From NCBI RefSeq assembly GCF_004801295.1, contig NZ_SSOC01000001.1:248001-312000 (forward strand): a stretch of DNA of 64,000 bases, read 5' to 3'. This document shows, one piece after another, positions 9,002 through 21,349 of the stretch. Position numbers and translations under genes: made by a program. Positions within the stretch are counted from its first letter, which is position 1. The number at the start of each line of letters is the position of its first letter. The notes below the pieces were generated by a model. That model had not been told where the DNA came from. It worked only from the letters and a program-made list of their open reading frames with translations, and searched no databases. Origin of the DNA: Pseudothauera nasutitermitis. Lineage in GTDB: Bacteria > Pseudomonadota > Gammaproteobacteria > Burkholderiales > Rhodocyclaceae.

Positions 9002-9495
9002 TGCGCGAAGTAGAGCAGCGTGCCGGCCTTGACGATATGGCGCTTCACGGTGGCGATGGAGATGTCCAGTTCTGCGGCGATCTGGGCATGACTCAGGCCC
9101 TCGAGCTGGGAGAGCAGGAAGGCCTTGCGGACGACTGGCGGCAGGGTTTCCAGCAGGCGGTCGATTTCGTACAGGGTTTCCAGCCAAAGGGCGCGGGTTT
9201 CTTCCGATACGGCGGTGAGTTCCGGTTGCTGGGCGAGCGTTTCGAGCCAGGCCTGTTCAAGGTACTGGCGGCGGAAATGGCTGGCCAGCACGCGTTGGGC
9301 AATGGTGGTGAGGAAGGCGCGCGGGGTGTCCGGCATCACCGGCTCGCGCTGCGTGAGTACCCGCAGGAAGGTGTCGTGGGCGAGGTCGGCGGCCTGGTCG
9401 GCGCAGGGCAGGCGCCGGCGCAGCCAGTTCTTCAGCCAGACGTGGTGCTCGTCGTAGAGGGTGGAGACACTGCTGCGGAGTGCGTCGTCGGCCAT
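8998..9495 (-). CDS. FecI-type ECF sigma factor
   Basis: A 165-residue ECF sigma factor with region 2 (YDEHHVWLKNWLRRRL, AADLAHDTFLRVL) and region 4 (SQLEGLSHAQIAAELDISIA). It is the first gene of the three-gene operon, and a good Fur-box match lies 40-60 bases upstream. It should direct transcription of the receptor at 5429-7927 when the ferric-siderophore signal releases it from FecR. Confidence 0.93.
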   Translation of the reverse strand: MADDALRSSVSTLYDEHHVWLKNWLRRRLPCADQAADLAHDTFLRVLTQREPVMPDTPRAFLTTIAQRVLASHFRRQYLEQAWLETLAQQPELTAVSEETRALWLETLYEIDRLLETLPPVVRKAFLLSQLEGLSHAQIAAELDISIATVKRHIVKAGTLLYFAQ

Positions 9496-9533
9496 GGGGG
9501 ACTGCCCGGCGGAGGGCGTAGGAAATGGGTCGC

Positions 9534-9552
9534 GTAAATGCTATCCATTCTC
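9534..9552 (-). promoter_or_regulatory. Fur box upstream of the FecI-type gene
   Basis: The minus-strand sequence GAGAATGGATAGCATTTAC agrees with the 19-base Fur consensus GATAATGATAATCATTATC at 13 of 19 positions and ends 39 bases before the sigma start. Iron repression by Fur is inferred from this. Confidence 0.6.
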
Positions 9553-9572
9553 ATTGTGTGCCGCAATGCGAT

Positions 9573-11108
9573 TCAGTCGTCGCTGGCGCTGCGGCGCTTC
9601 TCGTTGCGTACCTCGGCCAGCAGTTCCACCTGGCCGTCGGCATCCACGCTTTCCAGGCGCACGGTGAAGCCCCACAGGCGGGCCAGGTGTTTCATCACCT
9701 CGTCGGTGGCGTCGCCCAGCGGGCGGCGCTGGTATTGCTGATGGCGCAGGGTCAGCGAGCGGTCGCCGCGCAGGTCCACGTTCCACACCTGGATGTAGGG
9801 TTCGCGGCTGCCCAGGTTGTACTGCTCGGAAAGCATGGCGCGCACGCGGCGGTAGCCGTCCTGGTCGTGGATGGCGGAGATGTGCAGGGTGTCTTCCTGG
9901 TCGTCGTCGAGCACGGCGAACAGGCGCAGGTCGCGCATGACCTTGGGCGAGAGGTATTGGGCGATGAAGCTTTCGTCCTTGAAGTTGCGCATGGCGAAGT
10001 CGAACACTTCCAGCCAGTTGCCGCCGGCGATGTCGGGGAACCACTCGCGGTCTTCGTCCGTGGGGTCCTCGCAGATGCGCCGGATGTCCTGCCACATGGC
10101 GAAGCCCAGCGCGTAGGGATTGATGCCGCCGTACCAGCGGCTGTTGTAGGGCGGCTGGTACACCACGTTGGTGTGCGACTGGAGGAATTCCAGCATGAAA
10201 CTGTCGGCCAGCAGGCCTTCGTCGTACAGGCGGTTGAGCAGGGTGTAGTGCCAGAAGGTGGCCCAGCCCTCGTTCATCACCTGGGTCTGGCGCTGGGGGA
10301 AGAAGTACTGGGCGATCTTGCGCACGATGCGCACCACTTCGCGCTGCCAGGGTTCGAGCAGCGGGGCATGCTTTTCGACGAAGTACAGCAGATTCTCTTC
10401 CGGTTCCGGCGGAAAGCGCCGGCTGCCGCCGGGGTCCGCATGGGCCTCATGGACCGGCAGGGTGCGCCATAGTTCATTGACCTGGCCCTGCAGGTATTCC
10501 TCGCGCTCGCGCTGGCGCAGTTTTTCCTTGGCCAGCGAGAGCTTGGGCGGGCGCTTGTAGCGGTCCACGCCCAGATTCATCAGCGCGTGGCAGGAGTCGA
10601 GCAGCAGTTCCACCTCTTCCTCGCCGTAGCGTTCCTCGCATTCGGCGATGTAATTGCGCGCGAACAGCAGGTAATCGATGATCGCGTCGGCATTGGTCCA
10701 GGTGCGGAACAGGTAGTTGCCTTTGAAGAAGCTGTTGTGCCCGTAGGCCGCGTGAGCGATCACCAGGCCCTGCATGGTCAGGGTGTTCTCCTCCATCAGG
10801 TAGGCGATGCAGGGGTTGGAGTTGATGACGATCTCGTAGGCCAGGCCCATCTGCCCGCGCCGGTAGCCCTTCTCGGTGGTCAGGAAGTGCTTGCCGAAGG
10901 ACCAGTGGTGGTAATTCACCGGCATGCCCACCGAAGCGTAGGCGTCCATCATCTGCTCGGCGGTGATGATCTCGACCTGCACCGGGTAGATGTCCAGGCC
11001 GAACTCGGCGGCCGCGCGGGCGATCTCGGTGTTGTACTGGTCGATGGCCTCCGGCGTCCATTCGGAGCCGGCGGGCAACGGTGTGGGCTTGCGGGCGGCG
11101 CGCTTCAT
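9573..11108 (-). CDS. ycgB: SpoVR/YcgB family protein
   Basis: A 511-residue SpoVR-family protein. Recognisable phrases are PVNYHHWSFGKHFL, GQMGLAYEIVINSNPCIAYL and QVMNEGWATFWHY. ATG 11108 overlaps the stop region of yeaH by 4 bases (ATGA-like coupling). It is the last gene of the yeaG-yeaH-ycgB operon, which in enterobacteria is co-regulated in stationary phase and nitrogen starvation; the molecular activity of SpoVR proteins is unknown. The length is typical. A Fur box and the next sigma operon begin right after its 3' end. Confidence 0.93.
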   Translation of the reverse strand: MKRAARKPTPLPAGSEWTPEAIDQYNTEIARAAAEFGLDIYPVQVEIITAEQMMDAYASVGMPVNYHHWSFGKHFLTTEKGYRRGQMGLAYEIVINSNPCIAYLMEENTLTMQGLVIAHAAYGHNSFFKGNYLFRTWTNADAIIDYLLFARNYIAECEERYGEEEVELLLDSCHALMNLGVDRYKRPPKLSLAKEKLRQREREEYLQGQVNELWRTLPVHEAHADPGGSRRFPPEPEENLLYFVEKHAPLLEPWQREVVRIVRKIAQYFFPQRQTQVMNEGWATFWHYTLLNRLYDEGLLADSFMLEFLQSHTNVVYQPPYNSRWYGGINPYALGFAMWQDIRRICEDPTDEDREWFPDIAGGNWLEVFDFAMRNFKDESFIAQYLSPKVMRDLRLFAVLDDDQEDTLHISAIHDQDGYRRVRAMLSEQYNLGSREPYIQVWNVDLRGDRSLTLRHQQYQRRPLGDATDEVMKHLARLWGFTVRLESVDADGQVELLAEVRNEKRRSASDD

Positions 11109-12370
11109 ACCAAGGTCTTCTTGAACAGTTCGCGGAACACCGGGTAGATGTCGGCCGGCGTGCGGATGCGCTGCATGGCGAAGTTGGCGTGCTCGCCGTC
11201 CAGGCGGGCGTACTCGCGCCACAGGTTCTGCGGTTCGCCGGGGGTGATCTCGATGTAGGCGAAGTGCTGGCACCAGGGCAGGATGTCGGTGTCGAGCAAC
11301 TGGCGGCACAGGGGGGAGTCGTTGTCCCAGTTGTCGCCGTCGGAAGCCTGCGCGCCGTAGATGTTCCACTGCCCGCCGGCGTAGCGTTCGCGGAGGATCT
11401 CGTGCATCAGCTTGAGCGCGCTGGAGACCACCGTGCCGCCGGATTCGCGCGAGTGGAAGAATTCGTTCTCGTTCACTTCCCTGGCGACCGTGTGGTGGCG
11501 GATGAACACCACTTCGATGTGCTCGTAGCTGCGCGTGAGGAAGAGGTAGAGCAGCATGAAGAAGCGCTTGGCGGTGGATTTCTTTTCCTCGTCCATCGAA
11601 CCGGAGACGTCCATCACGCAGAACATCACCGCGCTGGTGGTCGGCAGGGGCGTCTTGACGCGGTTGTTGTAGCGCAGGTCGAAACTGTCGATGAACGGGA
11701 TGCCCTCGATGCGTGCGCGCAGGCGGGCGATTTCCTCGCGCAGGGCCTGGATTTCCTCGCCGTGCTCGCCTTTGGCGGCGAGCAGTTCGTCCAGTTGGTG
11801 CTGCGCCTCGCGCAGCCTGGCCGACCACGGCGCGCCCAGCGCCAGGCGGCGGCCCAGCGCACCGCGCATGGAGCGCACGATGTTGATGTTGGCCGGCGTG
11901 CCGTCGGCGGTGAAGCCGGCGCGGCGGGTCTTGTATTCAGTGATGCGCGCGAGCTGGGTGCGCACCAGGTTGGGCAGGGCGAGGTCGTCGAAGAACAGGT
12001 CGAGGAATTCCTCGCGGGAGAGCTGGAAGACGAAATCGTCCTCATGTTCGCCTTCGTTGCTGGCCTTGCCCTGGCCGCCACCGCCGTCGCCATCGAGCGG
12101 ACGGCGCACGTGATCGCCGGAGGTGAACTGATCGTTGCCGGCATACACCTGCTCGCGCACGCCGCCCCGGCCGTGCTGGAAATGCGGTTCGGCCAGGTCG
12201 CGCGCGGGAATGGAGATCTGCTCGCCGTTGTCCAGGTCGCGGATCGAGCGTCCCTGGATGGCGTCCGACACCGCCCTGCGGATCTGCTGGCGGAAACGGC
12301 GCATGAAGCGCTGGCGGTTCACCGCGCTCTTGTTCTTGCTGTCGAACCGCCGGTCGATGATGCGCACCAT
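11105..12370 (-). CDS. yeaH: YeaH/YhbH family protein (DUF444, von Willebrand A-like)
   Basis: A 421-residue protein of the DUF444 family. The N-terminal phrase IIDRRFDSKNKSAVNRQRF and a later MIDAS-like VMDVSGSMDEEKK are characteristic. A glycine-rich acidic linker (GDGGGGQGKASNEGEHEDD) separates the N-terminal region from the VWA domain. It sits between the kinase yeaG and ycgB, which are thought to work together. The biochemical function is not known. Confidence 0.93.
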   Translation of the reverse strand: MVRIIDRRFDSKNKSAVNRQRFMRRFRQQIRRAVSDAIQGRSIRDLDNGEQISIPARDLAEPHFQHGRGGVREQVYAGNDQFTSGDHVRRPLDGDGGGGQGKASNEGEHEDDFVFQLSREEFLDLFFDDLALPNLVRTQLARITEYKTRRAGFTADGTPANINIVRSMRGALGRRLALGAPWSARLREAQHQLDELLAAKGEHGEEIQALREEIARLRARIEGIPFIDSFDLRYNNRVKTPLPTTSAVMFCVMDVSGSMDEEKKSTAKRFFMLLYLFLTRSYEHIEVVFIRHHTVAREVNENEFFHSRESGGTVVSSALKLMHEILRERYAGGQWNIYGAQASDGDNWDNDSPLCRQLLDTDILPWCQHFAYIEITPGEPQNLWREYARLDGEHANFAMQRIRTPADIYPVFRELFKKTLV

Positions 12371-12401
12371 GTCTGCGTGACTCCGCGGAGTTGTCCGGCC
12401 C

Positions 12402-12421
12402 GCCGGCCCGTGCGGGCCGGC
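12402..12421 (-). other. GC-rich hairpin between yeaG and yeaH
   Basis: GCCGGCCCG-TG-CGGGCCGGC is a perfect inverted repeat in the 58-base gap. No T-run follows, so it is more likely a transcript-stability or partial-attenuation element than a terminator. Inference only. Confidence 0.35.
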
Positions 12422-12428
12422 GGCGCGC

Positions 12429-14351
12429 TCAGGCGCTCTTGCGAACGCGCAGATACCACTCGCACAGCAGGCGCACCTGCTTCTCGGTGTAGCCCTTGTC
12501 GATCATGCGGTTGACGAAGTCCTGGTGCTTCTTCTGCTCGTCGGCGCTGGCCTTGGCGTTGAAGCTGATCACCGGCAGCAGGTCCTCGGTGTTGGAGAAC
12601 ATCTTCTTCTCGATCACCCCGCGCAGCTTTTCGTAGCTGGTCCAGCTGGGGTTCTTGCCGCCGTTCTTGGCGCGCGCGCGCAGCACGAAGTTCACCACCT
12701 CGTTGCGGAAGTCCTTCGGGTTGCTGATGCCGGCCGGCTTCTCGATCTTCTCCAGTTCGTCGTTGAGCGCGTTGCGGTCGAGGATTTCGCCGGTGTTCGG
12801 GTCGCGGAATTCCTGGTCCTGGATCCAGAAGTCGGCGTAGGTGCAGTAGCGGTCGAAGATGTTCTGGCCGTATTCCGAGTAGCTCTCCAGGTAGGCGGTC
12901 TGGATCTCCTTGCCGATGAATTCGGCGTAGCGCGGAGCGAGGAATTCCTTGATGAAGCCCAGGTAGCGCGCCTCGGTCTCCGGCGGGTACTGCTCCTGCT
13001 CGATCTGCTGTTCCAGCACGTACATCAGGTGTACCGGGTTGGCCGCCACCTCGCGGTGGTCGAAGTTGAACACGCGGGAAAGCACCTTGAAGGCGAAGCG
13101 CGTGGACAGCCCGGTCATGCCCTCGTCGACGCCGGCGTAGTCGCGGTACTCCTGGAAGCTCTTCGCCTTGGGGTCGGTGTCCTTGAGGTTCTCGCCGTCG
13201 TAGATGCGCATCTTCGAGTAGATGGAGGAATTCTCCGGCTCCTTCAGGCGCGACAGCGCGGCGAACTGCGCCATCATGCGCAGCGTGTCGGGGGCGCACG
13301 GCGCCTGCGACAGCGAGCTGTTGGCGAGCAGCTTCTCGTAGATGCGGATTTCGTCGGACACGCGCAGGCAGTACGGCACCTTCACGGTGAAGATGCGGTC
13401 GAGGAAGGCCTCGTTGTTCTTGTTGTTCTTGAACGCCACCCATTCGGATTCGTTGGAATGCGCCATGACGATGCCGTCGAACGGAATCGCGCCGAAGCCC
13501 TCGGTGCCCTTGTAGTTGCCTTCCTGGGTGGCGGTGAGCAGCGGGTGCAGCACCTTGATGGGCGCCTTGAACATCTCGACGAATTCCAGCAGGCCGCGGT
13601 TGGCCAGGCACAGGCCGCCGGAGTAGCTGTAGGCGTCCGGGTCGTCCTGGGAATACTGCTCCAGCTTGCGGATGTCGATCTTGCCCACCAGCGAGGAGAT
13701 GTCCTGGTTGTTCTCGTCGCCCGGTTCGGTCTTCGCCACGGCGATCTGGCGCAGCACCGAGGGGCGCAGCTTGACCACGCGGAACTTGGTGATGTCGCCG
13801 CCGAATTCGTGCAGGCGCTTCACCGCCCACGGGCTCATGATGGTGTTGAGGTAGCGGCGCGGAATGCCGAAGTCGTCCTCCAGCAGCGTGCCGTCTTCCT
13901 GCGGGTCGAACAGGCCGAGCGGCGATTCGTGCACCGGCGAACCCTTGATGGCGTAGAAGGGCACCTTCTCGATCAGGCTCTTGAGCTTTTCCGCCAGCGA
14001 GGACTTGCCGCCGCCCACCGGGCCGAGCAGGTAGAGGATCTGTTTCTTTTCCTCCAGCCCCTGCGCGCCGTGTCGGAAGTACGACACGATGTGCTCGATG
14101 ACTTCCTCCATGCCGTAGAAGTCGCGGAAGGCCGGATACAGGCGCAGCACCTTGTTGGAGAAGATGCGCGACAGGCGCGGATCGAGCCGGGTGTCGACCA
14201 GTTCCGGCTCGCCGATCGCCATCAGCATGCGTTCGGCGGCGGTCGCGTAGGCGGAGCGGTCGTTCCTGCACAGCTCCAGGTATTCCTGGATCGACATCTC
14301 CTCTTCACGGGCCGATTCGAAACGGGACTGGTACGCGTTGAAGATGCTCAT
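12429..14351 (-). CDS. yeaG: PrkA-family serine protein kinase
   Basis: A 640-residue protein. The N-terminal AAA domain has Walker A GPVGGGKSS (about residue 105) and the C-terminal PrkA kinase domain includes AHSNESEWVAFKNNKNNEAF. It begins MSIFNAYQSRFESAREEEMS, typical of the family and of normal length. It heads the yeaG-yeaH-ycgB operon and is divergent from tig, with a 305-base shared upstream region. In E. coli YeaG supports adaptation to nitrogen starvation; here the role is inferred from the conserved trio. Confidence 0.95.
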   Translation of the reverse strand: MSIFNAYQSRFESAREEEMSIQEYLELCRNDRSAYATAAERMLMAIGEPELVDTRLDPRLSRIFSNKVLRLYPAFRDFYGMEEVIEHIVSYFRHGAQGLEEKKQILYLLGPVGGGKSSLAEKLKSLIEKVPFYAIKGSPVHESPLGLFDPQEDGTLLEDDFGIPRRYLNTIMSPWAVKRLHEFGGDITKFRVVKLRPSVLRQIAVAKTEPGDENNQDISSLVGKIDIRKLEQYSQDDPDAYSYSGGLCLANRGLLEFVEMFKAPIKVLHPLLTATQEGNYKGTEGFGAIPFDGIVMAHSNESEWVAFKNNKNNEAFLDRIFTVKVPYCLRVSDEIRIYEKLLANSSLSQAPCAPDTLRMMAQFAALSRLKEPENSSIYSKMRIYDGENLKDTDPKAKSFQEYRDYAGVDEGMTGLSTRFAFKVLSRVFNFDHREVAANPVHLMYVLEQQIEQEQYPPETEARYLGFIKEFLAPRYAEFIGKEIQTAYLESYSEYGQNIFDRYCTYADFWIQDQEFRDPNTGEILDRNALNDELEKIEKPAGISNPKDFRNEVVNFVLRARAKNGGKNPSWTSYEKLRGVIEKKMFSNTEDLLPVISFNAKASADEQKKHQDFVNRMIDKGYTEKQVRLLCEWYLRVRKSA

Positions 14352-14656
14352 GGCGCTGATCCTCCGTTCAGGGCGCCGCGGGCGGCCCCGGCAGGGCTGC
14401 GTCCGTGGCGGTCCGCGTCACTGGTGAGATAGGGCGGCATGGCCCAAGTTCCGTGTTGCCGAAAGGCTTTTCGCGTCGTGCCGTGACGCATTCTCCGCCC
14501 GCGGGGAGGCTGGAAGGAAGGCCGGGGGGCTGTGCTAGAATCAAAATTTGCTCGCAACGCGCGCACGCCCGGAAAGTACCCGCCGTCCGGCGGGGCCACA
14601 ACCCGCACGAGGGGCCGGCGAAAGCGCAATCCATTGACTTGTCAGGAACCGTTTTA
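14352..14656. promoter_or_regulatory. Divergent promoter region between yeaG and tig
   Basis: No gene is visible in these 305 bases. A possible -10 (TAGAAT, 14536-14541) faces tig, and a Shine-Dalgarno AGGA precedes its ATG. No convincing -35 was found, and no clear promoter for yeaG. Confidence 0.35.
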
Positions 14657-15970
14657 ATGCAGACCACCCAGGAATCGCAAAGCTCGCTCGAACGCCGCAT
14701 CGACATGTCCGTGCCCATGGCGGCCGTCGACAAGGAAGTGGAAGCCCGCCTCAAGCGCCTGGCGCGCACCGTGAAGATGCCGGGTTTCCGCCCCGGCAAG
14801 GTGCCCATGAAGATCGTCGAACAGACCCACGGCGCGCAGGCGCGCTCCGAGGCCATCGGCGCCGCGGTCGAGAAGGCCTTCGTCGAGCAGGTTCAGGAAC
14901 AGAAATTGCGTGTGGCTGGTTATCCGCGCATCGAGCCGAAGCAGGCCGAAATCGCCGAGAACGCCGAAGCGCTGGAATTCACCGCGGTGTTCGAGGTGTA
15001 TCCGGAAATCGCCCTGGGCGAACTGTCCGGCCAGGCCGTCGAGCGTCCGGTACTGGAAGTGGGCGATGCCGAAGTCGACAAGACCCTGGACGTGCTGCGC
15101 AAGCAGCGCACCACCTACGCGGCCGCCGAGAAGGCCGCCGAGGACGGCGACCGGGTGGTGATCGACTTCACCGGCCGCAAGGATGGCGAAGTGTTCGAGG
15201 GTGGTCAGGCCAGCGATTTCCCGTTCGTGCTGGGCGCCGGTTCGATGTTGAAGGATTTCGAGGAGGCCGTGCGCGGTCTGCAGGTGGGCGAGGGCAAGAC
15301 CTTCGATCTGACCTTCCCGGCGGACTACCACGCGGCCCATCTGGCCGGCCAGACGGTGCAGTTCGAGGTGGTGCTGAAGCAGGTCGAGGCGGCCCAGCTG
15401 CCCGAAGTGGATGCGGACTTCGCCCGCGCGATGGGCGTGGCCGACGGCGACGTCGCCAAGCTGCGCGAGGAAGTGAAGACCAACCTGGAACGCGAAGTGA
15501 AGCGCCGCGTCCAGGCCAAGGTGAAGGAGCAGGTCATGGAAGCCCTGCTGGCGGTCAACCCGATCGAAGTGCCGAAGGCGCTGGTCGAGGCCGAAGCCCA
15601 GCAACTGGCCGAGAACGCCAAGCGCGACCTGGAAGCCCGCGGCCTGAAGGCCAAGGATGTGCCGGTGAACGCCAGCTGGTTCGGCGAGCAGGCCGAGCGC
15701 CGCGTCAAGCTGGGCCTGATCATGGCCGAACTGGTCAAGGCCAAGGAACTGCACGCCAAGCCCGAGCAGATCCGCGCCCTGGTCGAGGAAATGGCGCAGA
15801 GCTACGAGGACCCGGCCGAGCTGGTGCGCTGGTACTATGCTCAGCCGGAGCGCCTGGCGCAGGCCGAGGCCGTGGTGATCGAGGACAACGTCGTCGCCTG
15901 GGCGGTGAGCGAGGCCAAGACCACCGACAAGGCGGTGTCTTTTGACGAACTGATGGGCAATGCGGCCTGA
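14657..15970 (+). CDS. tig: Trigger factor, ribosome-associated chaperone/PPIase
   Basis: A 437-residue trigger factor. The ATG at 14657 is preceded by GTCAGGAACC; the frame stays open upstream but only this start gives the family N-terminus. It has the ribosome-binding signature region ([14 protein letters not shown], residues about 45-58), an FKBP-type PPIase domain ([20 protein letters not shown]) and a helical C-terminal chaperone domain. It binds the ribosomal exit tunnel and folds nascent chains. It is the first gene of tig-clpP-clpX, with only 20 bases to clpP. Confidence 0.97.
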   Translation: MQTTQESQSSLERRIDMSVPMAAVDKEVEARLKRLARTVKMPGFRPGKVPMKIVEQTHGAQARSEAIGAAVEKAFVEQVQEQKLRVAGYPRIEPKQAEIAENAEALEFTAVFEVYPEIALGELSGQAVERPVLEVGDAEVDKTLDVLRKQRTTYAAAEKAAEDGDRVVIDFTGRKDGEVFEGGQASDFPFVLGAGSMLKDFEEAVRGLQVGEGKTFDLTFPADYHAAHLAGQTVQFEVVLKQVEAAQLPEVDADFARAMGVADGDVAKLREEVKTNLEREVKRRVQAKVKEQVMEALLAVNPIEVPKALVEAEAQQLAENAKRDLEARGLKAKDVPVNASWFGEQAERRVKLGLIMAELVKAKELHAKPEQIRALVEEMAQSYEDPAELVRWYYAQPERLAQAEAVVIEDNVVAWAVSEAKTTDKAVSFDELMGNAA

Positions 15971-15990
15971 GCCGCGGAGCGGATCGAACG

Positions 15991-16629
15991 ATGAACAACG
16001 GAACGCCACAACACGCTAGCGACTGGAACCCGGTCGGCCTCGGCCTGGTGCCGATGGTGGTCGAGCAGAGTGGGCGCGGCGAGCGCGCCTACGACATCTA
16101 TTCGCGCCTGCTGAAGGAGCGGGTGGTGTTCCTGGTCGGCCCGGTCAACGACGCCACGGCCAACCTGATCGTCGCCCAGCTGCTGTTCCTCGAGTCCGAG
16201 AACCCGGACAAGGACATCCATTTCTACATCAATTCGCCCGGCGGTTCGGTGACCGCCGGCATGGCGATCTACGACACCATGCAGTTCATCAAGTCGCAGG
16301 TCAGCACCCTGTGCATCGGCCAGGCGGCCAGCATGGGCGCCTTCCTGCTGGCGGCCGGCGAAAAGGGCAAGCGCTACTGCCTGCCCAATTCGCGGGTGAT
16401 GATCCACCAGCCGCTGGGCGGTTTCCAGGGGCAGGCGTCGGACATCGAGATCCATGCGCGCGAGATCCTCTACCTGCGCGAACGCCTGAACGGCATGCTG
16501 GCCAAGCACACCGGGCAGACGATCGAGCAGATCGAGAAGGATACCGATCGCGACAACTTCATGTCCGCGAGCGCGGCAGTCGAGTACGGTCTGGTCGACA
16601 AGGTGCTGACCAGCCGTGCCGATTCCTGA
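15991..16629 (+). CDS. clpP: ATP-dependent Clp protease proteolytic subunit
   Basis: A 212-residue serine protease. Catalytic S114 ([11 protein letters not shown]), H139 ([10 protein letters not shown]) and the Asp in DTDRD are all present. It forms the tetradecameric barrel fed by ClpX, encoded 19 bases downstream. A short N-terminal leader precedes [20 protein letters not shown], the normal mature start region. Confidence 0.98.
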   Translation: MNNGTPQHASDWNPVGLGLVPMVVEQSGRGERAYDIYSRLLKERVVFLVGPVNDATANLIVAQLLFLESENPDKDIHFYINSPGGSVTAGMAIYDTMQFIKSQVSTLCIGQAASMGAFLLAAGEKGKRYCLPNSRVMIHQPLGGFQGQASDIEIHAREILYLRERLNGMLAKHTGQTIEQIEKDTDRDNFMSASAAVEYGLVDKVLTSRADS

Positions 16630-16648
16630 GTAACCAGCGAGGAAGGTC

Positions 16649-17917
<1,269 letters not shown>

Positions 17918-17930
17918 TCCGGCGCCGCCG

Positions 17931-17956
17931 CTTGAATTTCCCGCTTGAGCCCATAT
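17931..17956 (+). promoter_or_regulatory. Sigma32-type heat-shock promoter of lon
   Basis: CTTGAA (17931-17936), 13 bases, then CCCATAT (17950-17956) closely match the sigma32 consensus CTTGAA-N13-15-CCCCATNT and lie 34 bases before the lon start. A small inverted repeat GAGCCC/GGGCTC overlaps the -10. Confidence 0.75.
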
Positions 17957-17989
17957 CTGGGCTCAACGCGTCTTAAAAGGGTAAAAATC

Positions 17990-20410
<2,421 letters not shown>

Positions 20411-20428
20411 GCGCTGTTCGCATCCGGA

Positions 20429-20472
20429 GGCGAAACACGCCGTTTTCGGCGTGTTTCGCCTTCTTTCATTTT
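20429..20472 (+). terminator. Strong rho-independent terminator of lon
   Basis: GGCGAAACACGCCG-TTTT-CGGCGTGTTTCGCC is a perfect 14-bp stem (20429-20460), followed by TTCTTTCATTTT. Confidence 0.9.
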
Positions 20473-20509
20473 CCCCTCGTATTTACCCGGAAACCGCGTG
20501 GTTGCGCCC

Positions 20510-20539
20510 TTGACACGCCGGAATTCAGCGCGCTATAAA
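20510..20539 (+). promoter_or_regulatory. Sigma70-type promoter of hup
   Basis: TTGACA (20510-20515), an 18-base spacer and TATAAA (20534-20539) form a near-consensus promoter about 100 bases before the hup start. Confidence 0.8.
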
Positions 20540-20642
20540 GCCCGTGCGAGCTTCGACGCATTTGGAATGGCCCTGAATGCCGCGCCGGTTCAGGGATTGA
20601 GCGTATCTTCATGTTGCACTCGAATCCGAAGAGGGGGCATAA

Positions 20643-20915
20643 GTGAACAAATCCGAGTTGATCGATGAAATCGCGGCCAAGGCCGAAATCTCCAAGTCTG
20701 CCGCAGGCAAGGCACTCGACGCCGCGATCGCGGCCGTCAAACAGGCGCTGAAGAAGGACGACAGCGTCACGCTGGTCGGGTTCGGCACCTTCTACGTCGG
20801 CGAACGCGCCGCGCGTACCGGGCGCAACCCGCGTACCGGCAAGAGCATCAAGATCAAGGCTGCCAAGGTACCCAAGTTCCGTGCTGGCAAGGCCCTCAAG
20901 GATGCGGTAAACTGA
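20643..20915 (+). CDS. hup: DNA-binding protein HU
   Basis: A 90-residue histone-like protein. It begins [20 protein letters not shown] and carries the DNA-embracing arm [24 protein letters not shown] ribosome-binding site precedes the GTGAACAAA context, with translation shown from the start codon at 20643 (GTG). Its place after lon is conserved in proteobacteria, where it is usually called hupB. It compacts the nucleoid and bends DNA. Confidence 0.96.
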   Translation: MNKSELIDEIAAKAEISKSAAGKALDAAIAAVKQALKKDDSVTLVGFGTFYVGERAARTGRNPRTGKSIKIKAAKVPKFRAGKALKDAVN

Positions 20916-20949
20916 CGGGCTTCGTCGGGCTCAGGCCCGATGCTAGTAC

Positions 20950-21025
20950 GGGTGCTTAGCTCAGTTGGTAGAGCGCTAGCCTTACAAGCTGGATGTCGGC
21001 GGTTCGATCCCGTCAGCACCCACCA
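20950..21025 (+). tRNA. tRNA-Val (anticodon TAC)
   Basis: A 76-base cloverleaf. The acceptor GGGTGCT pairs with AGCACCC and CCA is encoded. The D-arm is TAGCTCAGTTGGTAGAG, the anticodon loop CTTACAA (anticodon TAC), and the T-arm GGTTCGATCC. It directly follows hup, a common betaproteobacterial order. Confidence 0.96.
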
Positions 21026-21050
21026 ACCAGCCCGGTTCCGGGTATGCGAA

Positions 21051-21076
21051 AACCCCGCCAAGGCGGGGTTTTTTGT
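21051..21076 (+). terminator. Rho-independent terminator after tRNA-Val(TAC)
   Basis: AACCCCGCC-AA-GGCGGGGTT followed by TTTT. Confidence 0.9.
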
Positions 21077-21104
21077 TGTCCATGAAAATTGCTTGCGCGC
21101 GTAC

Positions 21105-21133
21105 TTGACTGTGCCGGAACGGTTCACTAGAAT
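21105..21133 (+). promoter_or_regulatory. Sigma70-type promoter of tRNA-Val(CAC)
   Basis: TTGACT (21105-21110), a 17-base spacer and TAGAAT (21128-21133) lie 18 bases before the tRNA. Confidence 0.75.
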
Positions 21134-21151
21134 GCGCCCTTCTTCGCCGAC

Positions 21152-21226
21152 GGGCGGTTAGCTCAGCGGTAGAGCACTGCCTTCACACGGCAGGGGTCAC
21201 TGGTTCGATCCCAGTACCGCCCACCA
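21152..21226 (+). tRNA. tRNA-Val (anticodon CAC)
   Basis: A 75-base cloverleaf. The acceptor GGGCGGT pairs with ACCGCCC and CCA is encoded. The anticodon stem CTGCC/GGCAG encloses loop TTCACAC, giving anticodon CAC. The T-arm is TGGTTCGATCCCA. It has its own promoter and terminator. Together the two tRNAs read GTA and GTG valine codons. Confidence 0.95.
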
Positions 21227-21241
21227 TCTGCGAAGAACACG

Positions 21242-21275
21242 AAACCCGCACGGCAGCACGCCCTGCGGGTTTTTG
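21242..21275 (+). terminator. Rho-independent terminator after tRNA-Val(CAC)
   Basis: AAACCCGCA pairs with TGCGGGTTT across a 13-base loop and is followed by T residues. Confidence 0.8.
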
Positions 21276-21349
21276 TTTGCTCCTGATTATGCATTTTGCA
21301 AATATTGCGGCTTTTACTATTATGCAAATGTTGTTTTTTGGGGGTAGGC

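Noticed and set aside
9496-9572. Short coding frame starting near 9538
   Set aside because: The region is the Fur-box promoter of the sigma gene; the frame runs antisense into spoVR.
12525-14432. 635-codon plus-strand frame opposite yeaG
   Set aside because: Shadow of the kinase gene; composition is that of an antisense frame.
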